64,000 nt of DNA. It comes from Methylomonas sp. 11b (GTDB taxonomy: Bacteria > Pseudomonadota > Gammaproteobacteria > Methylococcales > Methylomonadaceae). The notes beneath the pieces are model-generated. The model was not told the DNA's origin and searched no databases. It was given only the letters and a program-made list of their open reading frames with translations. Below are positions 27,501-35,596 of the stretch, in pieces. Made by a program: the position numbers and the translations under genes. The DNA lies in the NCBI RefSeq assembly GCF_000515215.1, contig NZ_KI911557.1, positions 496,001 through 560,000 on the forward strand, in the 5' to 3' direction. Within the stretch, counting starts at the first letter, position 1. Each line of letters opens with the position of its first letter.

Positions 27501-27957
27501 GGCCTGCTGTCCAGGGGTGGGGGGTGAAAAGTCAAAAGCAACCCCGGCCTAGACCGATAGCGATTAGTTTTTTGCAGGGCCGCGAGTTTTGGGAGGGGGT
27601 ATAGCAATGGGGAGGGTGGGTCAAAACTCTAGGCCGTTCCGCTTCCTTTGCGTCGCCCTAGCTAAATTTTCGCCGGGGGATTATTAAATAGAAAAAGCCC
27701 ACTATGTGATTGATATTAAAACGAAAGATAATTTTGATTTTTTTTGATAAATCTTTCGTTTTAACGCTAAAGGCGGCGTGCTATGTTGGCATCAATCTCT
27801 GCCGGAGTGATTCCGGTAAGGCAAGCGAACCAGTGAGATGCTGGCCGCGATCAGACAAACCCTCTGCTGCGAGATGTAGCAAAAGCACATGTCAATCGTA
27901 TTGTTTAAACCACGATTTTAATCGACGGCTTTCTGTCGTCTTATGTGCGAGAAACCT
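27501..27957 (+). other. Gene-free stretch with possible packaging site and a long hairpin
   Basis: From about 27595 to 27680 a G-rich run (GGGAGGGGG, then GGGAGGGTGGGTCAAAACTC) precedes CTAGGCCGTTCCGC and CGCCCTAGC. The GGGTCAAAACTCTAG pattern recalls sequences found before terminase genes of some siphophages, so this may be a cos-like packaging site. That comparison is from memory and weak. A perfect 14-bp inverted repeat (27716-27729 and 27751-27764, TTAAAACGAAAGAT arms, 21-nt loop) follows. No gene is supported here. Confidence 0.35.
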
Positions 27958-28743
27958 ATGAAAAATTGGTACAACTTGAAGAACTTAACGGCCACAACCG
28001 CCAAAATCTCCATTCACAATGAGATCGGCTATGGTGGCATTACGGCGGCAGAATTCATTGCCGAATTACGGGCGCTGGGTAACGTTACCACGCTAGAACT
28101 TAACATTCATTCCCCTGGCGGCAGCCTGTTGGATGGCTTGGCGATTTATAACGCGCTGAAAAACCATCCGGCCAAAATATTGGGCCATGTCGATGGCCTG
28201 GCGGCCAGCGCGGCCTCAATTATTTTGATGGCCGCTGACCGGATCACCATGCCGGAAGATGCTTACCTCATGATCCACAACGCCCAAGGCAGTGCCTTCG
28301 GCGACGCGGCGGAACTGCGCGACATGGCCGCATTAATGGAAAAGCTCCAGGGCAGTGCCGCCGACATCTATGTGCGGCGCACCGGCCTGGACCGCCAGAC
28401 CGTTCTTGACATGATGGCCAAAGAGAGCTGGTTATCAGCAACGGAAGCTAAGACGTTAGGCTTCTGCGATGAGGTTATAGGTCGTGTTGGCTTGGCAGCC
28501 AAAGCCCGGTCCTTTGACCACCGCTTCAAGATGTCGCCCATGAGTGAGCCGGACTTCGATGAATTGGAGAATGAGCGAGACTTTGAACGACTGCTTAGAG
28601 ACTTGCATTTCACCAAGCGTGAAGCAACCGCCTTTGTGAGCAGATTGAAAAACGTGGTCAATCGGCCCGCAGTCGACAACGGCGACGACGAAATTGTGGA
28701 GCGATTGGAAAATTTAAAAATACCCAAATCGATCCTCAACTAA
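27958..28743 (+). CDS. ClpP-like prohead (capsid maturation) protease
   Basis: This 261-residue protease belongs to the ClpP-fold phage prohead protease group that trims capsid and scaffold. The substrate-binding segment NIHSPGGSLLDGLAIYN, the serine region GLAASAAS (Ser84 likely nucleophile) and MIHNA (His107) are visible. The last 80 residues are charged and helical and may act as the scaffold-like tail. ATG 27958 is preferred to 27943 because the family begins with a WY motif shortly after Met. The capsid gene follows after 26 bp, the usual order. Confidence 0.9.
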   Translation: MKNWYNLKNLTATTAKISIHNEIGYGGITAAEFIAELRALGNVTTLELNIHSPGGSLLDGLAIYNALKNHPAKILGHVDGLAASAASIILMAADRITMPEDAYLMIHNAQGSAFGDAAELRDMAALMEKLQGSAADIYVRRTGLDRQTVLDMMAKESWLSATEAKTLGFCDEVIGRVGLAAKARSFDHRFKMSPMSEPDFDELENERDFERLLRDLHFTKREATAFVSRLKNVVNRPAVDNGDDEIVERLENLKIPKSILN

Positions 28744-28769
28744 ACACATTTTTTACAGGAATTATATTT

Positions 28770-30107
28770 ATGAAGACATTTAAATTTATCGGCCTTTGCA
28801 TGGCTTCCTTAGGGCTGCTGGTCCTAGCTTTCAATGTTGGTGCCGCACCTCATGAGGTCGCCGCTGGACTGTCCGGACTGGCCTCGCTGGATCATAGCCC
28901 GTTATTCACTGGCTTGCTGATGGCGGGCACGGTCGGCAACTCCGACGCGGTTATGAAAATGCTGGACGGCGTGGAAAAATCGATTGCTGACTTCCAAATG
29001 AAAGCCCAGCGCGAGCTTCAGGAATCTGGTCGGGTCTCTACCGAAACTAAGAATGCACTAGATGATGTCCAGTTGAGGCAGCGCGAGTTTGCTGACAGGC
29101 TGTTAATGTTAGAGCAAAAAGGCGTAGCCAGGGCCGATGGCGGCAGTTTTAGCGGGCTTTCTAAAGGTTGGGGTGGTCAAATCGTTAACAACGCTACCTT
29201 TAACGAGATGATGCGCGGGGGCCGGGCGCGTGCGAAATTCGATATTCAGAATAATACGTTAACCGGTAGCGGTAATATTGGCGGCGTCGACCGTCGCCCC
29301 GGCATGGTGCCGGGGGCCTTTGCGCCGCTGCGCGTTGAGGATTTATTCCAGCATTTTCCGACAGATTCGCCGTTGATTGAATACAGCCGTGAGAACGTGT
29401 TCACCAATGCCGCCGCAGAGACCGCTGAAGGGGGATCGGCGAGTGAATCCAGCTTAACTGTCACCCTGGTTCAACAACCCGTATCGACCGTAACGCATTT
29501 TATGAAGGTCAGCAAACAACTGGCGGCGGATAACGCCCTCATGGCCGCGTACATCAACGCCCGCCTGATGTACGGCGTTCAACGCCGTGTTGATGCACAA
29601 ATTGTGAACGGTAACGGTACGGCGCCGAATATGAGCGGGTTGCTGAAAACCGGGAATTTCAGCGCGCACGGCTACACCGCCGCACAGGTCGGCACGCCGT
29701 TGCCAAAGCATCGCTTAATCCGCAAGGTGATTGCAGATTTGCGCTCAGCGGGCTATACGCCGAGCGCCATATTGCTTAATCCGGCGGACTGGCTAGCGTT
29801 TGACTTAGATCTGTTGTCCTCCACGCCGGCGGCCGTCAGCTCAAGTGATATTGCCAATGGCTTCCAGCAGATGTTGTTCGGTGTGCCCGTCGTCGAGACA
29901 AGCTCGGTGACAATCGATACCTTCGCGGTTCTCGATGCCTTAGCCGCTGCATCGATCTTTGATCGGCAGGATGTAGGGATTGAAGTGTCAGATAGCGATG
30001 GCGACAACTTCACCAAGGGCTTGCTTACTGTGAAAGCCGAGCGCCGCCTGGCGCTTGCTATCGAGCAAACAGGGGCAATTCGCGGCGGTGATTTAACTCC
30101 AGCGTAA
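28770..30107 (+). CDS. HK97-fold major capsid protein with hydrophobic N-terminal extension
   Basis: This 445-residue protein has an HK97-type capsid core from about residue 145 to the end. Typical pieces are FAPLRVEDLFQHFPTDSPLIEY, TVTLVQQPVSTVTHFMKVSKQLAAD, LNPADWLAFDLDL, FGVPVVETSSV and TVKAERRLALAI. Residues ~55-115 form a helical delta-domain-like region normally removed by the prohead protease. Residues 1-26 resemble a signal peptide or membrane segment (FIGLCMASLGLLVLAFNVGAA), which is unusual for a capsid protein. The protease gene is directly upstream. No portal gene is nearby. Confidence 0.88.
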   Translation: MKTFKFIGLCMASLGLLVLAFNVGAAPHEVAAGLSGLASLDHSPLFTGLLMAGTVGNSDAVMKMLDGVEKSIADFQMKAQRELQESGRVSTETKNALDDVQLRQREFADRLLMLEQKGVARADGGSFSGLSKGWGGQIVNNATFNEMMRGGRARAKFDIQNNTLTGSGNIGGVDRRPGMVPGAFAPLRVEDLFQHFPTDSPLIEYSRENVFTNAAAETAEGGSASESSLTVTLVQQPVSTVTHFMKVSKQLAADNALMAAYINARLMYGVQRRVDAQIVNGNGTAPNMSGLLKTGNFSAHGYTAAQVGTPLPKHRLIRKVIADLRSAGYTPSAILLNPADWLAFDLDLLSSTPAAVSSSDIANGFQQMLFGVPVVETSSVTIDTFAVLDALAAASIFDRQDVGIEVSDSDGDNFTKGLLTVKAERRLALAIEQTGAIRGGDLTPA

Positions 30108-30169
30108 TCAACTTGTAACCGGGTTATGGCTTAGGTCGTAGCCCGGCCATTAATGGATGGAGAGCTAGT

Positions 30170-30667
30170 ATGAAATTCTTAGAAAGTATCCTGAAAAAAT
30201 CGCGAATTATCGATGAGCTGTTTCAGAACGATTTGCAAGAACGCTCGGACGACAGACAGGCTTGTGCTGAAAAAATCCAGAGTTTATCCAAAGCGTTGCG
30301 TGATTTGCCAACCGATCAGCTTGCGCAAGCCGAGAAAGAGGTTGCCGACTCGACGCTTAAACTAGCGCAAGCCCAGCGCAAATATAGTGAGCTGGCCACG
30401 GAGATCGAAGGCAGACGGCGCAAACTGTTGACCACTATTCAGGCCGAGGAACAAAAGCTACAGCAGTTGAAACCCCTGATCATCCAACAGGCCGTCAATA
30501 ATCTGCATGAACGGGTACAGTCTGCCGGTCCGTTAACGCCCAATAAAACGGGCCTGCTCAACGGCATATATGAAGAATTGCGCGCCTTGCCCCTGGTTGT
30601 CGATGACAAACGCTTGCTTTCATGTATTGCCGATATTGACGGCCGCATCCAAGCGATTTTTAGCTAA
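30170..30667 (+). CDS. Coiled-coil protein of unknown function
   Basis: This 165-residue protein is dominated by a long predicted coiled coil (about residues 25-115, with KVVADS-like heptads: AQAEKEVADSTLKLAQAQRK and EEQKLQQLKPLI). It has a good Shine-Dalgarno (GGAGAG) and follows the capsid gene by 62 bp. Phage scaffold, head-decoration or tail-chaperone roles are possible from position and shape, but no family is recognised. Confidence 0.6.
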   Translation: MKFLESILKKSRIIDELFQNDLQERSDDRQACAEKIQSLSKALRDLPTDQLAQAEKEVADSTLKLAQAQRKYSELATEIEGRRRKLLTTIQAEEQKLQQLKPLIIQQAVNNLHERVQSAGPLTPNKTGLLNGIYEELRALPLVVDDKRLLSCIADIDGRIQAIFS

Positions 30668-30742
30668 ATGCGCCAGTCCAACAAACTCGCTGGCGATCAT
30701 ATCAATAGCGAGATTATCAACACGGGCGTTATCGGCCGACCA

Positions 30743-30766
30743 CCCTGGCAACGCGCCGGGTTTTTT
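30743..30766 (+). terminator. Rho-independent terminator after the coiled-coil gene
   Basis: Stem CCC-(T)-GGC paired with GCC-GGG around an AACGC loop, followed by six T residues. It ends the capsid-gene transcript about 75 bp after the stop at 30667. A 56-codon open frame (30668-30838) spans it and is therefore doubtful. Confidence 0.55.
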
Positions 30767-30857
30767 ACTTATGGCGACTATTGGTTTAACAGGAACAAAT
30801 CCAGCAGGCCAGCAGGTTGCCACTTCAAATTAGCGTGATCAGTTATAGGATGATTAT

Positions 30858-31430
30858 ATGAAAACAATACGCTTGTGCGGCGATCTTGAAAAATTTAAAC
30901 CGGTCTGGACATTGGACGTTAAAACCCCAGCCGAAGCATTGCGCGCTATCAGTGTGCAGCGGGAGGGTTTTTTAGCGGAGTGCGATGCCGGGCATTATGT
31001 AGCGGTGCTGGTGGATGTTGCTGACCAGGGGCGTTGTTGGCAGGTGACTGGCGATAACGCGCTAGATCCTTGGGCCGATGAAGAGCTTTGGATTCTGCCA
31101 ACTGTCGGCGGGGAGCTGCCAGTGCCACTTGTTGCGGCGGCGTTTGCAGCGGTCGGGGTAACTGTTGCCAATTTCACAATTATTACAATGGTAGTCAATA
31201 TGGCAATATCGCTGGCATTGTCGGCGGTTGCCAATATGATTACGGGCAAAAAGAAAAACACCCCGGCCTCTCAACAAGAGCGGCCCGAAAACAAACCCTC
31301 ATTCATTGCAGACGGCGTAGTCAACCTCACCGCCGCCGGCCATCCGCATCCCATCCTCTTTGGCGAAGTGCCCGATTGCGGTTGCATGATTCTGTCGTCG
31401 GATTACTGGGTTGAGGATGTTCCGGTATGA
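30858..31430 (+). CDS. Lambda gpI-like tail assembly protein
   Basis: This 190-residue protein has the pattern of the lambda tail-assembly I family: N-terminal IRLCGDLEKFKPVWTLDVKTPAEALRAI, a mid-region DEELWILPTVGGE, a long hydrophobic stretch of about residues 92-134, and a C-terminal half with NPHPILFGEVPDCG-like text (HPHPILFGEVPDCG-type, residues ~160-172). In lambdoid phages it sits between K and J and aids tail-tip assembly. Here no other tail gene is present, so it may be a remnant or an interference factor. Confidence 0.75.
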   Translation: MKTIRLCGDLEKFKPVWTLDVKTPAEALRAISVQREGFLAECDAGHYVAVLVDVADQGRCWQVTGDNALDPWADEELWILPTVGGELPVPLVAAAFAAVGVTVANFTIITMVVNMAISLALSAVANMITGKKKNTPASQQERPENKPSFIADGVVNLTAAGHPHPILFGEVPDCGCMILSSDYWVEDVPV

Positions 31431-31503
31431 TTTAAGGCGCCTGGCTGCAATGCGGGCGGCTTTTGTTTTTATCAATGTAAAATAGACGGTGCGGGCGGCT
31501 TCA

Positions 31504-31782
31504 TCAGGACACAATCAATTTGCAGCCAAGGGCTTCGACAATCTTGGCTATCGTTTCAAAGCGCGGATTGCCGTCGTCGGCCAAGGATTTATAAAGGCTG
31601 GCTCTTGTTACGCCGGCTTGCTTGGCGACTTCGGTCATGCCTTTGGCGCGCGCTGCCGTGTTTAGCGCGTGGATAAAATCGGAGACGTCGCCATTGGCTG
31701 CGGTTTCACGCAAAAAGGCTTGAATATCTGCGTCGGTTTCCAGGTGTTCAGCAATATCGAACGCGGTGATGCTTTCATTCAT
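31504..31782 (-). CDS. HTH antitoxin of the second toxin-antitoxin pair
   Basis: This 92-residue protein is paralogous to the antitoxin at 22531. It has an N-terminal helical segment and an HTH with GMTEVAKQAGVTRASLYKSLADDGNPRFETIAKIVEALGCKL. ATG 31782 is preferred to the TTG at 31788, because GGAG lies eight bases upstream of the ATG. It follows the toxin gene directly. The HTH should autoregulate the pair. Confidence 0.87.
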   Translation of the reverse strand: MNESITAFDIAEHLETDADIQAFLRETAANGDVSDFIHALNTAARAKGMTEVAKQAGVTRASLYKSLADDGNPRFETIAKIVEALGCKLIVS

Positions 31783-31784
31783 GG

Positions 31785-32084
31785 TCAATTCTCCAGGCTT
31801 TTTAATAGGGTTTGGGCTTTTTCAATATCCCGGTCTTGGCTAGATTTATCGCCACCGGCTAATAGCAGAACAACCTGCTGATGGCGAATCGTGTAATAAA
31901 CCCGCAGACCTGCACCAAAGAAGCAACGCAATTCAAACAAATCGGCAGATAGCGGCTTATAGTCGCCAAAGTGGCCGTTTTCCATTCGCGCCAGGCGCGA
32001 CAATAATTGGTTTTTGACCGTCCTGTCCTTTAATCCGGATAGCCAGCGATTAAATGTCTGGGTGCTTTGCAGTTCGTATTTCAT
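31785..32084 (-). CDS. RelE/HigB-type (Gp49-like) toxin, second copy
   Basis: This 99-residue toxin is paralogous to the one at 22209, with FNRWLSGLKDRTVKNQLLSRLARMENGHFGDYKPL, FELRCFFGAGLRVYY and VLLLAGGDKSSQDRDIEKA. It is transcribed leftward from near the right end, opposite to the first module. The two modules together cover both flanks of the element and probably stabilise it in the population. Confidence 0.88.
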   Translation of the reverse strand: MKYELQSTQTFNRWLSGLKDRTVKNQLLSRLARMENGHFGDYKPLSADLFELRCFFGAGLRVYYTIRHQQVVLLLAGGDKSSQDRDIEKAQTLLKSLEN

Positions 32085-32089
32085 GTCCT

Positions 32090-32117
32090 AATGTATCTTA
32101 AAGGAAACACGTGTCAA
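32090..32117 (-). promoter_or_regulatory. Promoter of the second toxin-antitoxin operon, predicting a leaderless mRNA
   Basis: On the minus strand TTGACA (32117-32112), a 16-bp spacer and TACATT (32095-32090) are followed by five bases and the toxin ATG. The geometry equals that of the first module. An 8-bp palindrome ACACGTGT overlaps the -35. Confidence 0.55.
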
Positions 32118-32449
32118 GCGGCATAAGCGAGTTTTGTTGTCGAGCACGCGAGGCTGTAGCTGTTAAATTGTGGGTGGATTATTGATAATCGCGCGTTACA
32201 AGTCCGGCATCGCCACCCATGTTACTCTCGATAAGGCGGGGTGAATTGTCGGTAATTTGGTTATTTAAGACCGTGATTAGACCATCGGTTTTTTTACCCG
32301 AGGGCGCAAGACAGGGCACAATTTAGGGCACATCGAAACTAAATTTAAACGCGTTGAAACACGCTTGACCTTCGGGCAGTTTCTGTTATCCTATTGATCC
32401 TAAGGAAGTTTCAACGTGTTTCGTTGTGCTTAAGGTGTTATTTGAGGGC
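32118..32449 (+). other. Non-coding right end of the element with arm-type repeats
   Basis: No gene is seen. The stretch holds the right copy of the bipartite end repeat (32282-32333: CCATCGGTTT, then ACAGGGCAC-N2-TTTAGGGCACAT), AACGCGTTGAAA at 32348-32359 and TTTCAACGTGTT at 32409-32420. These are the same motifs as at 19436-19487. They are good candidates for integrase arm sites or excisionase sites. Confidence 0.65.
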
Positions 32450-32497
<48 letters not shown>

Positions 32498-32503
32498 CAA
32501 ATG

Positions 32504-32536
32504 AAAGGCTTAGGTTTAACGACCTAGGCCTTTTTT
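32504..32536 (+). terminator. Original terminator of the tRNA-fMet gene, displaced by integration
   Basis: Arms AGGCTTAGGT and ACCTAGGCCT (one G-T mismatch) with a TTAACG loop and a T6 tract. It lies 6 bp after attR, where the uninterrupted tRNA gene would end. Confidence 0.75.
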
Positions 32537-32682
32537 GTTGCTTGTAAGTTTCATGTAACCCCGCTTAGGACATCCAAGTGCTTCTTCACCGTCGATCCAA
32601 CAGCAAACTGGTATCGAACGATACGGACTACAACACTGGTCAACCGTTTTAGCTTGATGAAGCATCCTTGCTTGCAATGCCT

Positions 32683-32994
32683 TTATTCCTGATTTTCTTC
32701 TTGCGTCTCGGTTACCGTTGGCTCGGTTGCATAGTCTTTGGAATCGACATCAGTTTGCTCGCATTTGCCCTTCAATAATTCGATAGCGCCAGGCCAACAG
32801 GACGCTTCGACGTAAGACTTGGCATACCAAAGAAAGGCTACGCCAGAGCAGTCTTCATGGACAATCTTCGCGGGAACGCTGACATCGTCTTCATAAACTC
32901 TTTCCACTTTGCAAAAGTAAACAGGTTCAGACCAGGCTGTATTCGTTGTCAGAGATATAAGGGCCAGAGCAGATATTTTTTTAAGAAATGTCAT
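32683..32994 (-). CDS. Small secreted protein of unknown function
   Basis: This 103-residue protein has a signal peptide (about residues 1-21, FLKKISALALISLTTNTAWS) and a mature part with four cysteines (FCKVE, EDCSG, SCWPG, GKCEQ), likely two disulfides, and an acidic Thr/Glu-rich tail. No family is recognised. ATG 32994 is preferred to TTG 33006. It is the first host gene after the element on this side. Confidence 0.6.
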   Translation of the reverse strand: MTFLKKISALALISLTTNTAWSEPVYFCKVERVYEDDVSVPAKIVHEDCSGVAFLWYAKSYVEASCWPGAIELLKGKCEQTDVDSKDYATEPTVTETQEENQE

Positions 32995-33224
32995 CTTTTT
33001 ATCCAAAAATGCTAAAGAGTAGTTTCAATATTCGGATTTACCATGTTCAAAGTCAAAATTTACATCTGATTTTTTACACAAAATACCGAATATTCAGGGA
33101 AGGTAACTTCTAAAAACTAAAGGAAACGCTATTCTCCGAGAAACCCATAAGGTCAGAGACTTCTTCTTGACTATGGCATAATTCAGTAGCGATGGCTCCT
33201 CGTCGCGACAATCAGGAAATATAA

Positions 33225-33509
33225 ATGTATTCGTCAGATGATGAAATCGGCATTATCACTGCCTTCGTGGAGCAATTGGAAGAGCAGTCCATTCCGCGCG
33301 CGTTGGCCGTTAAAAAAAGAGTGGAAGATGGTGATACGTTAAACGAGATTGAAATCATGCATTTTGAACAAATGCTTTCAGAAGCCAGCACCATGATGCC
33401 ACTCCTAAAGCACCACCCTGAATATCAAAAATTGATCGCTGAATTAGCCAATTTGTACAACGAAATTTCGGCACGCGCTTTGAGTAACCAGTTAAACGGT
33501 AAAATGTAA
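33225..33509 (+). CDS. Small acidic helical protein, function unknown
   Basis: This 94-residue protein is all-helical in appearance (IGIITAFVEQLEEQSIPRAL, LNEIEIMHFEQMLSEASTMM, EYQKLIAELANLYNEISARAL). An AGGA Shine-Dalgarno precedes ATG 33225. It is convergent with the gene at 33605 across a shared terminator. No family is recognised. Confidence 0.6.
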   Translation: MYSSDDEIGIITAFVEQLEEQSIPRALAVKKRVEDGDTLNEIEIMHFEQMLSEASTMMPLLKHHPEYQKLIAELANLYNEISARALSNQLNGKM

Positions 33510-33556
33510 AAAGACGATGCTCTGAATATAGATAAGCTGTGATTTAGGCGCACAAA

Positions 33557-33578
33557 AAAGCCGGGCGTACCCGGCTTT
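33557..33578. terminator. Bidirectional terminator between convergent genes
   Basis: AAAGCCGGG and CCCGGCTTT arms with a CGTA loop, with an A-run on the left and TTTAT on the right, so it can serve both strands. Confidence 0.75.
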
Positions 33579-33604
33579 ATGGAATTGCAACGCTTAAACG
33601 GCTG

Positions 33605-33844
33605 CTATTCGAAAGAAACTTCTTCCAGGCTAGCCAAGCAGCCTAGTCCTCTGGCAAATTCTTGCAATTCGCTAGCCATATGAAAATTAACGATGGAGTT
33701 CGTCTTTAGATCCACGACGGCGTATTCGACAATCGTATCGTTGTTCTGTAACCTCGGCTTGTACTTCAACAACTTCTTCGACTCCTTGGCCAGCTTACGA
33801 TTTAGCCGAGTGGTTAGCGCGCGAATTGAAACCAATTTTTTCAT
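33605..33844 (-). CDS. Small basic protein of unknown function
   Basis: This 79-residue protein is strongly basic in its first 40 residues (ALTTRLNRKLAKESKKLLKY) and then has a short beta-rich part (TIVEYAVVDLKTNSIVNFHM). No family is recognised. It has its own start codon ATG at 33844 and a terminator shared with the gene at 33225. Confidence 0.5.
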   Translation of the reverse strand: MKKLVSIRALTTRLNRKLAKESKKLLKYKPRLQNNDTIVEYAVVDLKTNSIVNFHMASELQEFARGLGCLASLEEVSFE

Positions 33845-34197
33845 ATCCGATCTCCATACGTTAAAACGGAATTCGCAGTATAAGTGATTTTGACGGTTTT
33901 ATGACAATGCCCAACAAAAAGCCTGAGACTCTTAACACAATGTTTGGATTGTGCAGCTTTAACTATGGCATCGAAACTGGCGGGAAAATTAACTGGCTAG
34001 TCCGGGCAAAATCGATAATATAGCGCGATGTTGTTTTTATTATTAACCCGGCTTTTAAACAACGTTCGCCCTGAGCCTGTCTAAGGGCACACCCGCTTAG
34101 GCTTCGACGAGTTCAGTCCGAAGGACATGCCATTGATAAATAGGGCCGGGTTACTAAATCCGGCGGAGCCGCTTCCGCGCTAACCATGAGGGCTGAT
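33845..34197 (+). repeat. Non-coding gap with a REP-like palindrome
   Basis: Between 34066 and 34127 lies a degenerate REP: CGTTCGCCCTGAGCCTGTCT with AAGGGC, then GGCTTCGACGAGTTCAGTCC. It is related to the copies at 60224-60337. Arms CCCGGCTTT near 34050 and GGGCCGGG near 34143 bracket it. No gene is seen. Confidence 0.5.
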
Positions 34198-35589
34198 ATG
34201 TCTGAGCAAACCAAGGCTTTTCAATCACTATCTTCTGAAAGCGAGGAACGCGCGCCTATCAGGTTTTGGCTGACCAGCGCTGACCAGCAGGCGTTGTTTG
34301 ACCAGCAAGCCAGCCAATTCGAATTTAACGATAATACCGCTGATTTGCCGGTAATAGCGCTCGATACCAACCCTAGTTATCAAACCATTGACGGTTTTGG
34401 CTTCTCATTGACCGGCGGCAGCGCGATGCTGATTGCTGCGTTACCCGACGCTGACAGGCTGGCTTTGTTGCGTGAGCTGTTTTTGCCCTATGGCGACGGA
34501 ATCGGCGTCAGCTGTTTGCGGCTAAGCATCGGCGCTTCTGATTTAAGCGAGCGTTGCTTTAGCTATGACGATATGCCCGACGGTCAGACCGATTTGGAAC
34601 TTGCCCGATTTGATCTGAACGCCGGCGATACGGATGTTATTCCGCTATTGCAGGACATTCTGGCGCTCAATCCAACGCTCAAAATTATCGCTACCGCCTG
34701 GTCGGCACCGCGCTGGATGAAAACCAACCAGGCGTTTATCGGCGGTAAACTCAAGCCGGAATACTATGCGATTTACGCCGCTTATTTGGTCAAATACCTA
34801 CAAGCCATGCGCGAGCGCGGCATCGTGATCCACGCCATTACCCCGCAAAACGAGCCGCTGAATCAAAAGAACGAACCCAGCATGGTCATGGAAGCGCCGG
34901 AGCAGGCCGAATTTATCAAAGATCATCTCGGTCCGGCGTTACGCGATGCGGGTTTAGCCGACGTGGAGTTGTTTTGCTGGGATCACAATTGCGATGTGAA
35001 AGAATACCCGTTGACCGTATTTGCCGACGCCGACGCGCGGCAATATCTGAGCGGCTCGGCCTGGCATTTGTACGGCGGCGATATTTCGGTGTTATCGGAA
35101 GTGCATCAAGCCTATCCCGACATGAAATTGTATTTCACCGAACAATGGGTTGGCTCGGATGGTGAGTTTGGTGGGGATTTAATGTGGCACGCCCGGCACG
35201 TGTTGATCGGCTCGTTGCGAAACTGGAGCAGGGCAGTGCTGGAATGGAACTTGGCGTCCGACCCGTTTTGCGGCCCGCATACGCCGGGCGGCGAAGCCCG
35301 CTGTGTGGGCGCTTTAACCATCGACGGCGACCAGGTCACGCGCAATGTTGCTTATTACGTGATTGCTCACGCGGCGAAGTTCGTGCGGCCTGGTTCAATT
35401 AGGATTAATTCCGGCGACCAAAACGACTATTTACCTAACGTGGCCTTCCTCACCCCTGAGGGTTCTGTGGTGTTGATCGTCCTTAACGACAACGCCGACC
35501 CGCAAGCGGTTGCCATTCACTATCAAGGCCAAAGTGCGGTCGTTGAGTTACCGGCCAGAGCGGTGGCTAGCTATGTTTGGGCAGCCTAA
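34198..35589 (+). CDS. Glycoside hydrolase family 30 enzyme
   Basis: This 463-residue enzyme has the GH30 (beta/alpha)8 barrel with a beta side domain. The start DGFGFSLTGGSA is the family hallmark, Glu219 in TPQNEP is the likely acid/base and Glu315 in YFTEQW the likely nucleophile. GH30 includes glucosylceramidases and beta-1,6- or beta-1,3-glucanases. No signal peptide is present, so it acts in the cytoplasm. ATG 34198 with GAGGG upstream is preferred to 34186. It ends 7 bp from the convergent phosphorylase-like gene, which suggests a shared beta-glucan substrate. Confidence 0.85.
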   Translation: MSEQTKAFQSLSSESEERAPIRFWLTSADQQALFDQQASQFEFNDNTADLPVIALDTNPSYQTIDGFGFSLTGGSAMLIAALPDADRLALLRELFLPYGDGIGVSCLRLSIGASDLSERCFSYDDMPDGQTDLELARFDLNAGDTDVIPLLQDILALNPTLKIIATAWSAPRWMKTNQAFIGGKLKPEYYAIYAAYLVKYLQAMRERGIVIHAITPQNEPLNQKNEPSMVMEAPEQAEFIKDHLGPALRDAGLADVELFCWDHNCDVKEYPLTVFADADARQYLSGSAWHLYGGDISVLSEVHQAYPDMKLYFTEQWVGSDGEFGGDLMWHARHVLIGSLRNWSRAVLEWNLASDPFCGPHTPGGEARCVGALTIDGDQVTRNVAYYVIAHAAKFVRPGSIRINSGDQNDYLPNVAFLTPEGSVVLIVLNDNADPQAVAIHYQGQSAVVELPARAVASYVWAA

Positions 35590-35596
35590 CGGCGCG

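Noticed and set aside
27413..27604. 63-codon open frame from GTG in the repeat-rich gap
   Set aside because: It overlaps the CGTCCACTTGT repeats and the G-rich site, lacks a ribosome site and has unnatural composition.
30668..30838. 56-codon frame coupled to the coiled-coil gene (TAAATG)
   Set aside because: A Rho-independent terminator lies inside it and the encoded text resembles no known protein.
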